DNA from: Euglena gracilis
Lineage: Eukaryota; Euglenida; Euglenophyceae; Euglenales
Assembly: GCA_039621445.1 (NCBI GenBank)
Contig: CP154954.1
Location: 27,330,123 to 27,394,122 of the forward strand
DNA: 64,000 bases
Direction: 5' to 3'
Positions 11,892-22,747 of the stretch are shown here, in pieces. Within the stretch, counting starts at the first letter, position 1; each line of letters begins with the position of its first letter. The translations under genes and the position numbers were made by a program. The notes beneath the pieces are model-generated. The model searched no databases. It saw nothing but the letters and a program-made list of their open reading frames with translations, and was not told the DNA's origin.

Positions 11892-14800
11892 GTTTGTGCT
11901 GACCACGGATTTGTTGCCTCTCTCTTCATTTATTATTATTGAGTTTTTTTTTTACTGATTGCATGCTGACCAGGCTTTTGCTTAAGGGATTGCAGTACCC
12001 CCCCCCCCCCCCCGTGGGGGCTGGACTGCAGCTAGTCCAAATTTGGCTAGTGGGATTTCTAGCTAGCTAGTGGATTTTTTTTTTCCAGTGACCGGCGCGA
12101 AGCGCCGAAAATTTTTTTGGACCCCCAAAATGGCCAAAAATGCCCGTTTTTGGCCATTTTTGGGATTTTTGTGGAACAAAATCAGCCAAACCCCTATTAA
12201 TAACCTCATTTCCACCTCGGCGCGCAGTGCCAGAGGAAAATTCTTTCAAGTTCGGGGGACCCCCGGACCCCCCCCCCCCCGAGGGGGGTCTAGCTAGTCC
12301 ACTTTTTCCAGTGTCTAGCCGATTGGTATAGTCCTTAAGCAAAAGCCTGATGCTGACACATCCATAGAGAGACAAATTGTGATCGTTCAAGTTGGACAAG
12401 GCAAGGCTCACCCCCCCCCCCAAATTACACCCTCCGGTGTGTTATTTTGGCGCCCGAGCTGGGGTCCCGGGGGGGGTTGTTATTTGGGGGTTATTTTTAC
12501 ATAGAAAACCAAAGGAAAACAGGGGGGTCATTTGGGCGTTCGAAATCGGCCCCCGAGGGGGCTGTGTTATTTGGGGGGGGGGCGTTATTTGGGAGGCTGT
12601 TATTTGGGGGTGTTTAACTGCCCATCTAGTGTTTTGGGGGGGGGGCAATATAGCCTGAAACAATTGAAGTCTTGGCTCCTTTTTTTTTGAAACAGTTCGA
12701 CAATCACCATGCATGTTTCGAAAGAGGTTGTTTTGAGAACCAATTTTTGTGGTTCTATCGGCAGGAAGGGGAGGGAGGCATTTTCGAACGAACCCCCAGT
12801 CTGAGGTGACTAATGAGATAGCACTCAATTTGGTGCAGCAGGCAAAATGGCCATGTCTGGTTCGAACCCAACCAAACCAAAAAATCCACTCTGTCTTTGA
12901 AAGGATGTCACAGTCGGTACACGTTATAGTCAGGCACCCCACGTTCTGGTTAGAGGTTCAGTCAGCAATCTTCCCCGATGTTAACCTTCATGGTTCAATA
13001 TTTGTGTCTGGAGTGCCTCATCTTACCTCTTTCAGAGGTGCTAAGTTCAGTTGGTTATAAATTGTTTGCCTCTTCTCCGTCTTCTATGTCTGCTCTTCAG
13101 CGCTATGCAGAAGGCCAGACCCCCCACACATGGGAGCGGTATTTTCTCCCGGTGACAAACTGCAGTTGCTTCCGCTTTGCCGGGACCTGCACCACGCACG
13201 CACACCACCAGGGCTTTGCCAGCTCCAGAACCAATGGAACCAACGGAGGAATCTTTCTTTTTATAGCTCCGTCTATGCAGGGCACAGAAAGGGTCATAGT
13301 CTACCTCTCCGATTTTCACTCCCCGCGCACACTTGTTTTCCCAAGGCGTCCCCTAACCAGAGTGCAAAGGAAAGGTTGCCAACCAGTCAGTCTTGAGAAT
13401 TGATCCCGCTTTGCAATGCCCAAGACCTCGAAAGGAAGTCGGACATCACTGTCGGGGACAATAACAAAGGGGACCACTTTTTTGCTGTAGCACACCGTTT
13501 TGCAACCCTTGGTGAATTTTAAAATGGACTGTTTCAAAGAGCAGCCTCGTGGGATTTTTAGGGGAGGGAGTCCTCGTGGAATGGAGATTCAACAACACTC
13601 TGTTGTACAATTTTGTCAGAAACAACAGTTTCATGACGTTTGGCCACAGGATGTTTCAATTTAGCTTTGGGGTTTTGTGGTCCTTAGGGAATGGGTATAG
13701 TCGTACTCCACATATTCCAAGGGCGAAAAAAAAATGATTTTGACCTCTTTGGTGCCGTTGAAAGTTTGTTTGCGGTGAATTTTAAGGCGGTGTCGACCCC
13801 ACCGTGGGGGTTGCCTGCCTGGGCAGGCACTCCAAGGCACCTAGATCCCCCCCGGGAGGTAGGGCATATGGCCAAAAGTGCCTGGCATTTCGCCACATTT
13901 CTGGCGCCAAAGGCGCCGGAAGCCCAGAAAAGGCCATTTTGGGCATTTTTTTGGCCCACAACCAGGCAGGCACCGACCCCCCCCCAGTGCCCAGGCACTC
14001 CGGGGCACTTTGAGACCCCCTCCCCCCGGGGTTGGTCAATTTCAGCCTGGTGGGGCCAAAACACTCTAGGTTCAGAAGACCTGCGGTCCGGTTTGCCAGT
14101 GATGCATTTCAGAGACGCAACGAAGCAAATCAAATTTGATGAGCTGCCTTTAATCCAGGGGAATGCACGGCGGATTTTTTTTTTGAGACATGAGTGAAAG
14201 CAACCTGCTCTTTGGCATGTGACCCTTGTCTGCTGAGACGTTCGTGGTATTCCAGTCCACCAGCTGTGGCCGTTGGCACGACGGCAAGCTGGTCTGCCCA
14301 GCCCTGTGCCCAGCGACCCTCTCAGCAGGGTCTGCTGCCCAACCACCCGAGGCCACCGATCAGGCACGGATAAGGCTAGAGGAGCGACGATGGCCTTGCC
14401 AGCAAGGAATGCTCTGAGTTGCCACCTCGGGACATCACCCCAACCTGTGGGGTGTGCGATGGTGCGATGGACCCGCGCAGCAGTGCCCCAGCCAGATCTG
14501 TTGCAGCGCGCTCTGGAAAATTGAAACCGGGCTTGGGAAGGCCAAAATTGGTGATTCTTGGCCCTCCTGTATACTAAGCCACACCCAGCCCAGGCACCGG
14601 CAGGCCAAGAGGGCAGTGACTTGAACAAAGTGAACGTCTTTGGCAATTTTGGGTCACCTTTTTGGCTCACTGCCCATTTTGCCTGTGTTGACAGGGGTTG
14701 CCATTGTGTATTTCCAACGTGGTGTCCCAGATTACCCCAACCCAGCCCCTTTTGCCTGGACTGGGTTTGGCTTGGCATATAGGAGTGGCCAGGAATTGCA

Positions 14801-17289
14801 AAATTTTGCCCTCCCAGGCCCAATTTCAATTTTCTGTGGCGCGCTATGGCAGAGCTGGCTGCTGCGTGGGGCAGGGGTACGCCAGAACATTTGATTACCT
14901 TTGGCTACGTTTGAGCACTTTTGAGTGTGTTTAAGTGTGTTTGAGAACGTTTGGGGACATTTGCCGCCATCACCATACCCCACAGGCTGGGTGAGCTTTG
15001 AGCCTGGGGTCAGCTACCACCTACAAAATTTGGATCCCCCTACTGAATTCCCTCTTGACAAAAAAATGTGTTGAAAACAACACACAGCAAAGTCGTGCCA
15101 TCCGTCTCTGGTGGAGATTGTGCCAGGCGCATAAGGTGCGGAATTTGCCATTGTATCTGAGCCCAACTGGTCTCCCTTTTTGGTTTTGTCAGCGAGCACA
15201 CTGAGTGTTCATCTTTTTGCATTTTGCAACTTGTTCACCAAAAAGTGAGCTGTGTGATTATTCATTTGGTGTTTAGAGTTCTTCTGGCATCTTCTCAAAT
15301 TGAACCTACCAGAAGAACAGCATTGGGTATTAGTAGGCTATTGGTAGGTGCACTGCCAGTTGAAAAGCAAAGTTGCATCATGTGCGGATGATGGAATGAT
15401 GAACAAACCCAAATATGACCTTGCTGCTTTTTCCAGTATGGTTTTTTTGGCATGGCCCAACAGGTGGGTGGGGGTGGGAGGAGCAAATTGTTGCATTATT
15501 TGCAATTTTGGAATTGTCCAAAATATTGAAAATTTGCATTTTCACAAAATCCGCATCTTTGAGAATTTGGGAAAGTTTATTTTTTGGAATTTTGTATGCC
15601 TTTTTTTGACTTTTTTTGACTCTTTTTTAAGAGGCAATTGTTCTTCTGCAAGAATCCCCAGACAAACATACACGTATGCAACTAAAAATTATTGTATCAT
15701 GGAATGGAACTGTGCGTTCTAGGCAATTGACCCTGTCAATGTAAAAGTCTGCGCCTCTTTTTTCTCTTGTGTAATTTTTTGACCTTTTTGGATTTTTCTT
15801 TGAGGATTTGTGCAAAGCACTGTTCTGATCATCTTTATGTTTTCTGATCTCAAAAAAATGCGAATGATTGTTCAAAATATGAACCGTATTTGCACAGGAA
15901 ATTATGTCGCAAAATATAAACAACCAACCATCCTGGAAGAGCTGAACGTTTTCAAAAACGTCCAGAAGACGTCCTAAAGAAATTTACATGCAATTTGCAT
16001 TCTTTTGTGTTTTTGCACTGCTTATGTTGAGGCTGTTGCAATTCCCCCCTGGTGATTTGTTTCACACCGGAAGGCTTCTCCCAAAATCAAACGCATATCT
16101 GCACATTGCGTCAGTTCTCTGCACCTTTGATTCCATTTAAACGGGCGGCCCCTTCCCATACCCACACGATGGTCTGCCCACCCCCTGGCGTGGTGGTACG
16201 CGCAGTGTGCGAGATATTTCTGGCGGGGGCTGCAGCCATGGTTTGGTGCTGACATTGAGAAGTACAAACAGGTGAAATGGCTTTGCTTTGTGTTCTGTTG
16301 TTGTTTCATTTTTTGCCAGTTCTCAAAAATACCCGCCAAATTGCCACCACCATCAAAAACCAGTGCTTAAAAATTACAACTCAAAACAATTTTCCGGGTT
16401 CTTACTCCTCCCTTCCTCACACCACTCATTTGAGATTGCTGATTTCTCAGAGTTGCAGATAAGGTCTGCTACTTGATGTGAGCAATGCCAGAAAAGGTTT
16501 TGTCCAGGGAGAGATGCCAACAAGGGATACTGCAGATGACCTGGACTGCTATCTGTCTGTCTGCCTGTCTGCCTGTCTATCGGCCTGCCTGCCTGTCTGT
16601 CTGTCTGTCTGTCTGCCGTTGAATTGCCCCTTACCGCATTGTGCTGAGCCTGTTGCTTGCTTCGAGCCATGCACACCGGCAGAGCTGGCGGATGCAGTGC
16701 ATTAATATAACCCGAAACAGCCCCTGCGCCCGTGCCATTGTTTCTTTTTTTTGCAGCCGGCCTTTGCTTTCTTCTGGCGGTGCATCTGCTGGCCCCTCTC
16801 GCAGGAAGTGGTCCTTGGTGGCCACCTCCCCGCCGCCGGCGTGATTGGCATGCACGTACGTCGCAGTGACAGCCGGGCCCTGGCTCCACCTCTGCTGTTT
16901 TGGCACTCCAGGTGAAGCCCTTTCTGCGAAGGGTCCTCCCAGAGAATGCAAATCTGCACCCCCTCTTTCTGGTGTTTTTTTTTGACAGGGAATAATCCAA
17001 TATTGGAAGGCAGTTTTGGGCAACCTGTTTCTGGCAGAATGCCTGTGATTTTAGCGGGTTAGTTGTTATCCTGGGCAAGTTGGTAAACGTCAGATCCAGC
17101 TGCCCCCACAAAGTAGTTTCAATTCTCTCCCTTTCTGGTTGGGGTGCCAGCCTCTCATTGACAGCCAGCATTTCTCAAACCTGCCCGCCTACCCCCCACC
17201 CCCATAGTCGCCCAACATACACACACACACACACACACACACACCAACACCCACACCCACACCCACACCCACACCCACACCCACACCCA

Positions 17290-17343
<54 letters not shown>

Positions 17344-20300
17344 CGCCATACATACAGCAGCCCGCCGGCAAGGTGGCGTGCTACCACCGGGAGCAGTGCC
17401 GCAAGACGGAGATGGGGTTCCTCCCGTTCGAGGCGTATATGCGCAGTGCCGAAGAGTTGCGGCGAGCCAATGCGGCGCTGCACACCATTTTCCTGACGAC
17501 CGAGGACGACCAGGTGTGCATGTTGCACATGCTCCCCTCTGTGGATGGGAGAGAAGTTGAATTGATAATTGGCAGTGTTTTATCAGAAAACCAAAGTTTC
17601 GGAAATGAAGGCAAAGTCGCGTTCAAGCTTCTTTTTAAGGAAGTACACGCTCCCCCCCCCCGGGGGGCTTGCACTTCAATTCAAATTCTGCTCTTTGAGC
17701 AGCTGGACGATGGCAGATTCTTGACCCAAAATTTTTTTTGCAAAATACGGTCCAAAATCGGCAGACCGGCAGAATTTTTTGTACAATTTCCCGATTTTGG
17801 TTTCAGTTTAGTTCTTTAATGTTCCCTGGGGGGCTGCTGCGGCCCCGATTGCAACCCAATTTCAGCCCAGCCACAGCAACTGGTGGGGCATAGTTTGGCT
17901 GGGGGGACCTCATCTCTACCCTGCCCAGCAGTCTTAGCCTTTGAAGTAATCCCACCCTAATATTTGAAACCGGAGCCTTTTGTAATGGCTTCCGAGAATT
18001 GGCCCCACCAGGGGTGCCTCATGTTTGGGTTTGAGAAAGAAGAAATGGGATCAAAACGGCAAATTGCGTGCAGGCTGTCTGGATGGGAAAAATTTGACCG
18101 AGGGGATCTTGAAGATCCCTGGAGTGCCTGGGCGGGAGGGAATCGTGCCTGCCTGGCCATGGGCCCGAAATGGGGTCAAGGGTGGCCCTGTTTGGGCCTT
18201 CGTCACCTTCGGCGCATGAGTGCCTTGACCGAGGGCCCAAGTTTTTTTGGTCACATGTCTTCCCCCCCAGGGAATTTTCCTTCTGACTGAGGGGTCCCCC
18301 CATCCACCCAGGAGGAACCCTCCTGGGGGGGTTTGGGGGAATCCCATTTGACCCCCCACTTTTTGGGGGCCAATTTTGGACCCCCACCCAGGCATTATTT
18401 TTTAAGGCGAGATTTCTCAAAAAATTTTAAGGTGTTTTTACAGGTTTTTTACGGTTTTTTGAGGATTTTTGAGGATTTTTAAAAAAAAATTAAAGGTTTT
18501 TTAAGGCATTTTTTTTCTCAACTAAAATGTCAGACCCCGAAGATGGCCCGATGGCTTCAGACTCCTCTGTGGCTTCGGAACGCTCAAGGAAGGAGCCTAG
18601 GGCGAAACATGGGGATCAGGCGGTCCATGAGGGACAGTTATTGTCAACAGGCAAGCAAATGTCCTGAATAGGGTCAGATATTTAAAGTAATTGCAATGAA
18701 AAAAAAATGTATGGTTTTGGTTCTGGGTCAGCAATGTTACGTGGTTGCCAGAAATTGTATTTCTTGGGTTCTCAGGCATTTGTGATTCCCCCATTTCACC
18801 TGTGCACATGGTGGGATGTGCTGGGGTAGAAGGTGTTTGGTGTTTTTAACAAAAGGATCCCCTCAACAGTGGGGTGTAACAGTTCATAAGCTGTTCTCCG
18901 GCGTCAGGATAGAGGGTCCCAGAAATTTCGTATGGAAATTTTACCCTAACCCAACGCCTTTAAATAACATCATCAACTTTTTAGGTTCTGAATTGCAGCG
19001 GCCTTCGGCCGCCTCCGGGGGGGGGGGGGCTTAAAAAGTCGGTGACTAGTCGATCGAATTTTGAAGGGTCGACCGACTAGTTGATCGACTAGTCGGTGGG
19101 GTCAAAAACCCCGTTTACATTAGACTGGGGGAGGGGAAGGTTCTGGGTAGTTGATCGACCTAGTCTATCGACTACCCAGAACTCTATCCCTAACCCTAAC
19201 CCTAACCCTAACCCTATCCCTAACGGTATCCCTAACTCCAACCCTGTCCCTAATCTTATCCCTAACCCTATCCCAAACCCTAACCCCAACCCTATCCCTA
19301 ACCGTATTCCTAACCCTATCCCTAACCCCCTATGTCCAATGGCCACCCCCCCCGGTCAGAGGACACTTTTTCGGAGGTTTGACCAAATTTTTGGTCCCGG
19401 CGTGGAGCGCCGGGACGAAAATTTTTGCCCAAAAATTGGCCAAAAATTTGGCCAAATTGCCATTTTTGACACTTTTTGGACAAAAATTTGTCAAAATTGC
19501 CCAAAATTTTCGGCGCGAAGCGCCGAAAGGGAACATTTGGGCATTTCTGGGTGGGTAGGGACCCGGGTACCCACCAACTTTCTTTTGACCCCATGTCCAA
19601 CGACCAGCCCCCCGGTCAGAGGACAGAGGACATGGGGGGGGGGGTAGGGATTGTCCCCTAACCGATAGGCTATTCACTTTGGGAGCCCGGAAATCCAATC
19701 ACACCGATAATCCTCGGGTGCCCCGACCTACTCAGGGGGGGGGGTCCGACCCCCCCGCCGGCCGGGGTGGTATGTCCCTAACCCTAATCCAAACCCTAAC
19801 CCTAACCCTATCAATGACCCTATCCCGAACCCTAACCCTATCTCTAACCCCTAACCATATCCCCATTCCATCCCTAACCCTGACAGTTTGACGGTTTATA
19901 AACCAAATTGAGAAGAATTTGGTCGGGGGGGGGGCTTAAATTTCAAAAAGGGGGGGTAATGCGGCACAGTGGAGGTCGGGCCGACCTGGTCGGCCGACCT
20001 CCACAGGTCGATAACACCATGGTCGGGCCGACCATAGGTCGGCACGACCTCCAGAAGTAGCATGGCCAATATTCCGCCCGGGGCCCATTACACACTACCT
20101 CTCTCATGCCAGAAACCTTGGCAAACAATCCGGTTTTCACATTGTTTGTTCACAACCGCTTCTGCATTGATTGGCTTTAAGCGGGGTGTCAAACATGCCA
20201 TTATTTGTTTGTTGCAAGAAAAAAATTCCAGGGAGAATTTTTAAGGTTTTTTAAGGTCATCACAGGGATGAAAAACTTCCCCGGGGTGATTTTTTAAGGT

Positions 20301-22747
20301 TTTTTAAGGTTTTTTAAGGTTTTTTAAGGCATTTTGGCAAAAAAAAAATTTGAGGTTTTTTAAGGTTTTTTAAGGCGCCTTAAAAAATAATAATGCCTGC
20401 CCCCACCCAACAGGATAGGAGGGGGTACACCGGGGTGTCAGGGAATCGTGTCCAGCCTTGGCCCCAACGCCACTCACCGGGGGTGGGGTTTAGTGGACCC
20501 ACACACCCAACCCCAGCTTTCGATATAAGGGCAGGTGGGGGGTGGGTCGGACCGGCAGGGGGTGGGGAAGTCCCCTCCTGTACTAGTGGCGCGGTCCGGG
20601 TGACCGAAATTTGGGCTGAAGACTTGACCCCCCCAAAAAAAAAGTTGGCAAGAAGTGCCATTTTGGGCACTTCTTGGGTTAAAAAAAAATACTTCCAAAA
20701 ATGCCAAAAGCAGTTTCGGTGCAAAGTGCCCGAAGGAAAATCTTCATTTTTTTTTTGAGGTGGTCCTGGGTACCCCCCCTGGGTTGGTCCACACCCCCAG
20801 GCAGGTGGCAGGTGGGAGGCCTCTGGTCGGGGGGGGGGGGGCTCCTCTAACCTGTGCACCCTCCTTATATCGATCCCTGCCCAACCCCCTGAAAAGTCAG
20901 ACCTGGGCACCTTGGAGTGCTACAGCAGGCACCTCCTGGGGTCGGATTGACTTAAAGTCCAGCCTGGTGCTGAGGCAAAAGAAGCAGAAAGGTGTCCAGC
21001 AAACAGTGGGCTGGCCAGCTTGGCTGGTGGCACCGCCCCAGGGAGGGGGACGAAAGGTGAAACTCATCATGATTTTCAGCTCCTGCTGTGAGGCTCAGTC
21101 TGAGTACCTCTTCGCCCTGGGCGATTCAGTTTGCTGAATGAGAGTGGAGGGAGCCCACTGGGGACCCACCCCAATGAACAAGTTCAAGGCCGTGTATCTC
21201 TTGAAAGGGGGGCTGGGCTGGAAATTTGGGCGGACTCGCTACAGGGGGAGGTGGACTTCTACCGCGGAACTGGATCCCCGCTGTGGAAGTGCCCCCCCCC
21301 CCCTGCCGTGACAGTGAGCTCTTTCCCCCTTCCTCGACCACAGGTTGTGAATGAGACGCGACTGCCCGCCTACTCCGCGTGGCGGTTTGTCATCCCCGCT
21401 GAGGAGCGCCACAACTGGAACCACCACCGCGCCATGGATGAGAGGGGGCCTTTGCCCCTCGTCCGCCTGTCGCCCGCGCGTCCACTTCGGCGCTGGATGC
21501 GTCCCCAAAGGGACCGAAGGCGCGTCGTCCCGTGTTGAAAGGTGGTTTGGGACTCGAGAAAATGCTTAGCATTCTATGTGTCAACGTCCCAAGAAACACC
21601 ATCCCCGGGGGCTTTCGTGCATCAATTTAGCGACCACCCAAGGAGGCGTCTTCTTGTGGCGTTGCCCTGCCCAGGATTTTGCTTGAGGGTTCGCAGTACC
21701 TCCTCGGGTGGGGGGATCGACTGCAGCTAGTCCAAAATTGATCTGCGGAAAACCTTGTGGACCCCTGGGGTGGGTCCGCTAGCAGGGCCAGCTTGAGGGA
21801 AATTCTTTTCCATGACCGGTGCTGGGGTCACAGATTTTTTAGACCCCCCAAAATGCCAATTTTGACAATTATGGGATTTTTTTTGTGGAACAAAATCGGC
21901 AAAAAAAACACTTGAAACCCTCATTTCACATCGGCGTGTTGCGCCGGAGAAATTTCCAGTTGGGGACCCCCCAGGAGGGGGTCTAGCTAGTGGTTTTTCC
22001 CCGTGTCTAGCAAAATGACTGACCAGTGGACCCCCCCCCCCCGGGTCCCTGAGCAAAAGCCTGGCCCCTGCCACCAATCACATCTTTACGGCTTTAGAGC
22101 ATGTCGGTGCTCCTGATTTCGTTCGCTGTGCCAGGGCCCCTCAGAAGCGGCCTTGCGAGGCCGGTGGGCAACCTTGCCCTCCATTTGGAGGCGGCGGCGC
22201 TGGTGTGCACCATGCAGTCCAACTGGTGCCGCACCCGGACTGTTGTTTTCCCCCGCATTGAATTTCTTGGACCAGAGGGACAGAATTGCCACAGCCCCCT
22301 TGTCTCTTGGCACCGTGCGGTCAGTCTCTCCTCCCTGGGAAGCGTTCCTTTTTTTTCCACAGGGAGGGGATGTTGCTGCTCCTCCGTATATTCATGGGGA
22401 AGCGACAGCTCAAAGTGCCAGTGGACAAAGCGTTGAAGAATCCAAGTGGGACTAGATTTCCACCCGTCCAGGAAGTTATTTCCCCCTTTGAGGGAACCGA
22501 TTATATTTTTCTAAAGGCTGATTTTTGAAAACCTTCCCAAGCCCGTCTTTCAATGTCAGAAAGAACAACACAGTCTGCCCGCATTGTTGATGAACTGCGA
22601 CGAACCACCGGACACGATGGGGACCCCAGGGTGGATTTGACTCCTCACGTCGACCCTTCAGACACTGACCCGCATTTTGATGTTGACTCCGACGGCACGT
22701 CTCCTCCCCCCACAGCCCCTGCTTCACATGTAGATCCTGGCCTCTGA
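11787..22747 (+). CDS. Fucosyltransferase-like glycosyltransferase gene (FUT8/GT23-related), multi-exon, 5' end unresolved
   Basis: Family members use GDP-fucose, usually on N-glycan core GlcNAc in the Golgi. Exons: 11787-11891, 13101 to about 13290, possibly 15088-15135, up to 16271 (the 'WWYAQCARYFWRG' exon), 16757 to about 16875, 17373-17513, 21344 to about 21460, about 22131-22241 and 22574-22747. Family signatures appear in the right order: 'GLGAEVHLISWALGMAMQEG', 'WERYFLPVTNC', 'WWYAQCARYFWRG', the sugar-nucleotide-binding type 'VIGMHVRRSD', 'GFLPFEAYM', 'TIFLTTEDDQ', 'RFVIPAEERHNW', and near the end 'ALVCTMQSNWCR' followed by 'ARIVDELRRTTG'. The last exon ends in an acidic Asp/Pro tail and TGA. 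Most junctions are phase 0. The N-terminal membrane anchor was not found. Introns hold four listed elements, including one of 2 kb. Real acceptor and sugar specificity cannot be read from the sequence. Confidence 0.7.
11971..12349. mobile_element. hAT-like element, 379 bp, exact 8-bp duplication
   Basis: Ends CAGGCTTTTGCTTAAGG and CCTTAAGCAAAAGCCTG are inverted. The flank ATGCTGAC is repeated exactly at 11963-11970 and 12350-12357. The interior contains 'GACTGCAGCTAGTCC', a C-rich hairpin and 'GGCGCGAAGCGCCG'. It lies in the intron after the exon ending at 11891. Confidence 0.9.
14465..14885. repeat. Inverted repeat, ~120-bp arms
   Basis: The arm at about 14465-14605 ('CTTGGGAAGGCCAAAATTGG', 'CCCTCCTGTATACTAAGCC') recurs in inverse orientation at about 14745-14885 with roughly 80% identity. 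Between the arms is unrelated sequence. Probably a decayed inverted-repeat element in an intron. Confidence 0.6.
16131..16271 (+). CDS. Exon: 'WWYAQCARYFWRG' block, acceptor unclear
   Basis: The peptide matches the conserved W-W-x-A-Q helix preceding the Arg-rich loop in FUT8-like enzymes and runs to 'GADIEKYKQ' with a clean donor (CAG|GTGAAA at 16271/16272). An in-frame TGA lies at 16128-16130, and no AG occurs between that stop and the motif. The true exon start is therefore non-canonical, or the copy is damaged. Confidence 0.55.
16757..16875 (+). CDS. Exon: 'GMHVRRSD' GDP-sugar-binding block
   Basis: Strong acceptor (T-rich tract then GCAG at 16753-16756), phase 0. It contains 'VIGMHVRRSD', the HxRRxD motif that contacts the nucleotide sugar in this family. 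The motif should be followed by a short loop and then the 'FEAYM' block, which begins at 17373. No GT donor sits directly after the motif: GTACGT would cut within it, and GTGAAG lies at 16912. The exact exon end is unresolved. Confidence 0.6.
17220..17340. repeat. (CA)n / (CCCACA)n microsatellite
   Basis: Pure CA, then a CCCACA hexamer block, then CA again. It ends about 30 bp before the exon that starts at 17373, so it occupies the polypyrimidine/acceptor region of the upstream intron. Confidence 0.95.
17373..17513 (+). CDS. Exon: 'FEAYM' to 'TTEDDQ' block of the fucosyltransferase-like gene
   Basis: 141 bases, phase 0 at both ends, donor CAG|GTGTGC. The peptide 'TEMGFLPFEAYM' followed by an Ala/Arg/Glu helix and 'TIFLTTEDDQ' corresponds to the segment after HxRRxD in FUT8-like enzymes, where the strand ending in T-D/E-D lines the active site. 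Confidence 0.7.
19181..19333 (+). repeat. Degenerate telomere-like (CCCTAA)n block
   Basis: About 25 units of CCCTAA/CCCTAT with single-base variants, giving a Pro-Asn pseudo-reading frame. A second shorter block is at 19775-19880. It lies inside a transposable element, so it is interstitial and not a chromosome end. Confidence 0.85.
19335..19640 (+). repeat. 'TGTCCAA..GGTCAGAGGACA' repeat, copy 1
   Basis: It begins 'CTATGTCCAATGGCCACC', contains 'GGTCAGAGGACA', a GGCGC..GCGCC hairpin, AT-rich 'CAAAAATTGGCC' repeats and ends with another 'GGTCAGAGGACA'. A close copy in the same orientation is at about 30880-31255. Confidence 0.75.
21672..22063. mobile_element. hAT-like element, 392 bp (relative of 11971-12349)
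   Basis: Ends CAGGATTTTGCTTGAGGG and CCCTGAGCAAAAGCCTG. Flanks GCCCTGCC and GCCCCTGC are near-matching. It shares 'GACTGCAGCTAGTCC', the 'GGAACAAAATCGGC' segment and the closing 'GTCTAGC' hairpin with the element at 11971-12349. Confidence 0.7.
22574..22747 (+). CDS. Last exon of the fucosyltransferase-like gene
   Basis: Acceptor ACACAG at 22568-22573, phase 0, ends at TGA. It opens with 'SARIVDELRRTTG', which continues the 'TMQSNWCR' block of the exon ending at 22241 as in the family's C-terminal region. It then becomes an Asp/Pro/Thr-rich tail ('DLTPHVDPSDTDPHFDVD') with no family equivalent that I know. Confidence 0.6.
   Translation, partial: SARIVDELRRTTGHDGDPRVDLTPHVDPSDTDPHFDVDSDGTSPPPTAPASHVDPGL

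Larger units (their letters stand above)
18389..20399. mobile_element. 2,011-bp hAT-like element carrying telomere-like repeats
   Basis: Left end CAGGCATTATTTTTTAAGGC; right end GCCTTAAAAAATAATAATGCCTG. The 8-bp flank CCCCCACC is repeated exactly (18381-18388 and 20400-20407). Both subterminal regions hold 'AAGGTTTTTT' repeats (18410-18520, 20240-20385). The interior has two blocks of degenerate CCCTAA repeats and a 300-bp repeat shared with 30.9-31.25 kb. No transposase recognised. It lies in an intron of the fucosyltransferase-like gene. Confidence 0.85.

Noticed and set aside
13684-14829. 381-codon frame on the - strand in an intron of the fucosyltransferase-like gene
   Set aside because: It crosses a decayed hairpin repeat (13790-14050) and the inverted repeat at 14465-14885; no family motif.
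19181-19890. Chromosome end, because of CCCTAA repeats
   Set aside because: The repeats are degenerate, in two short blocks, and sit inside a transposon bounded by an 8-bp duplication, with genes continuing on both sides.
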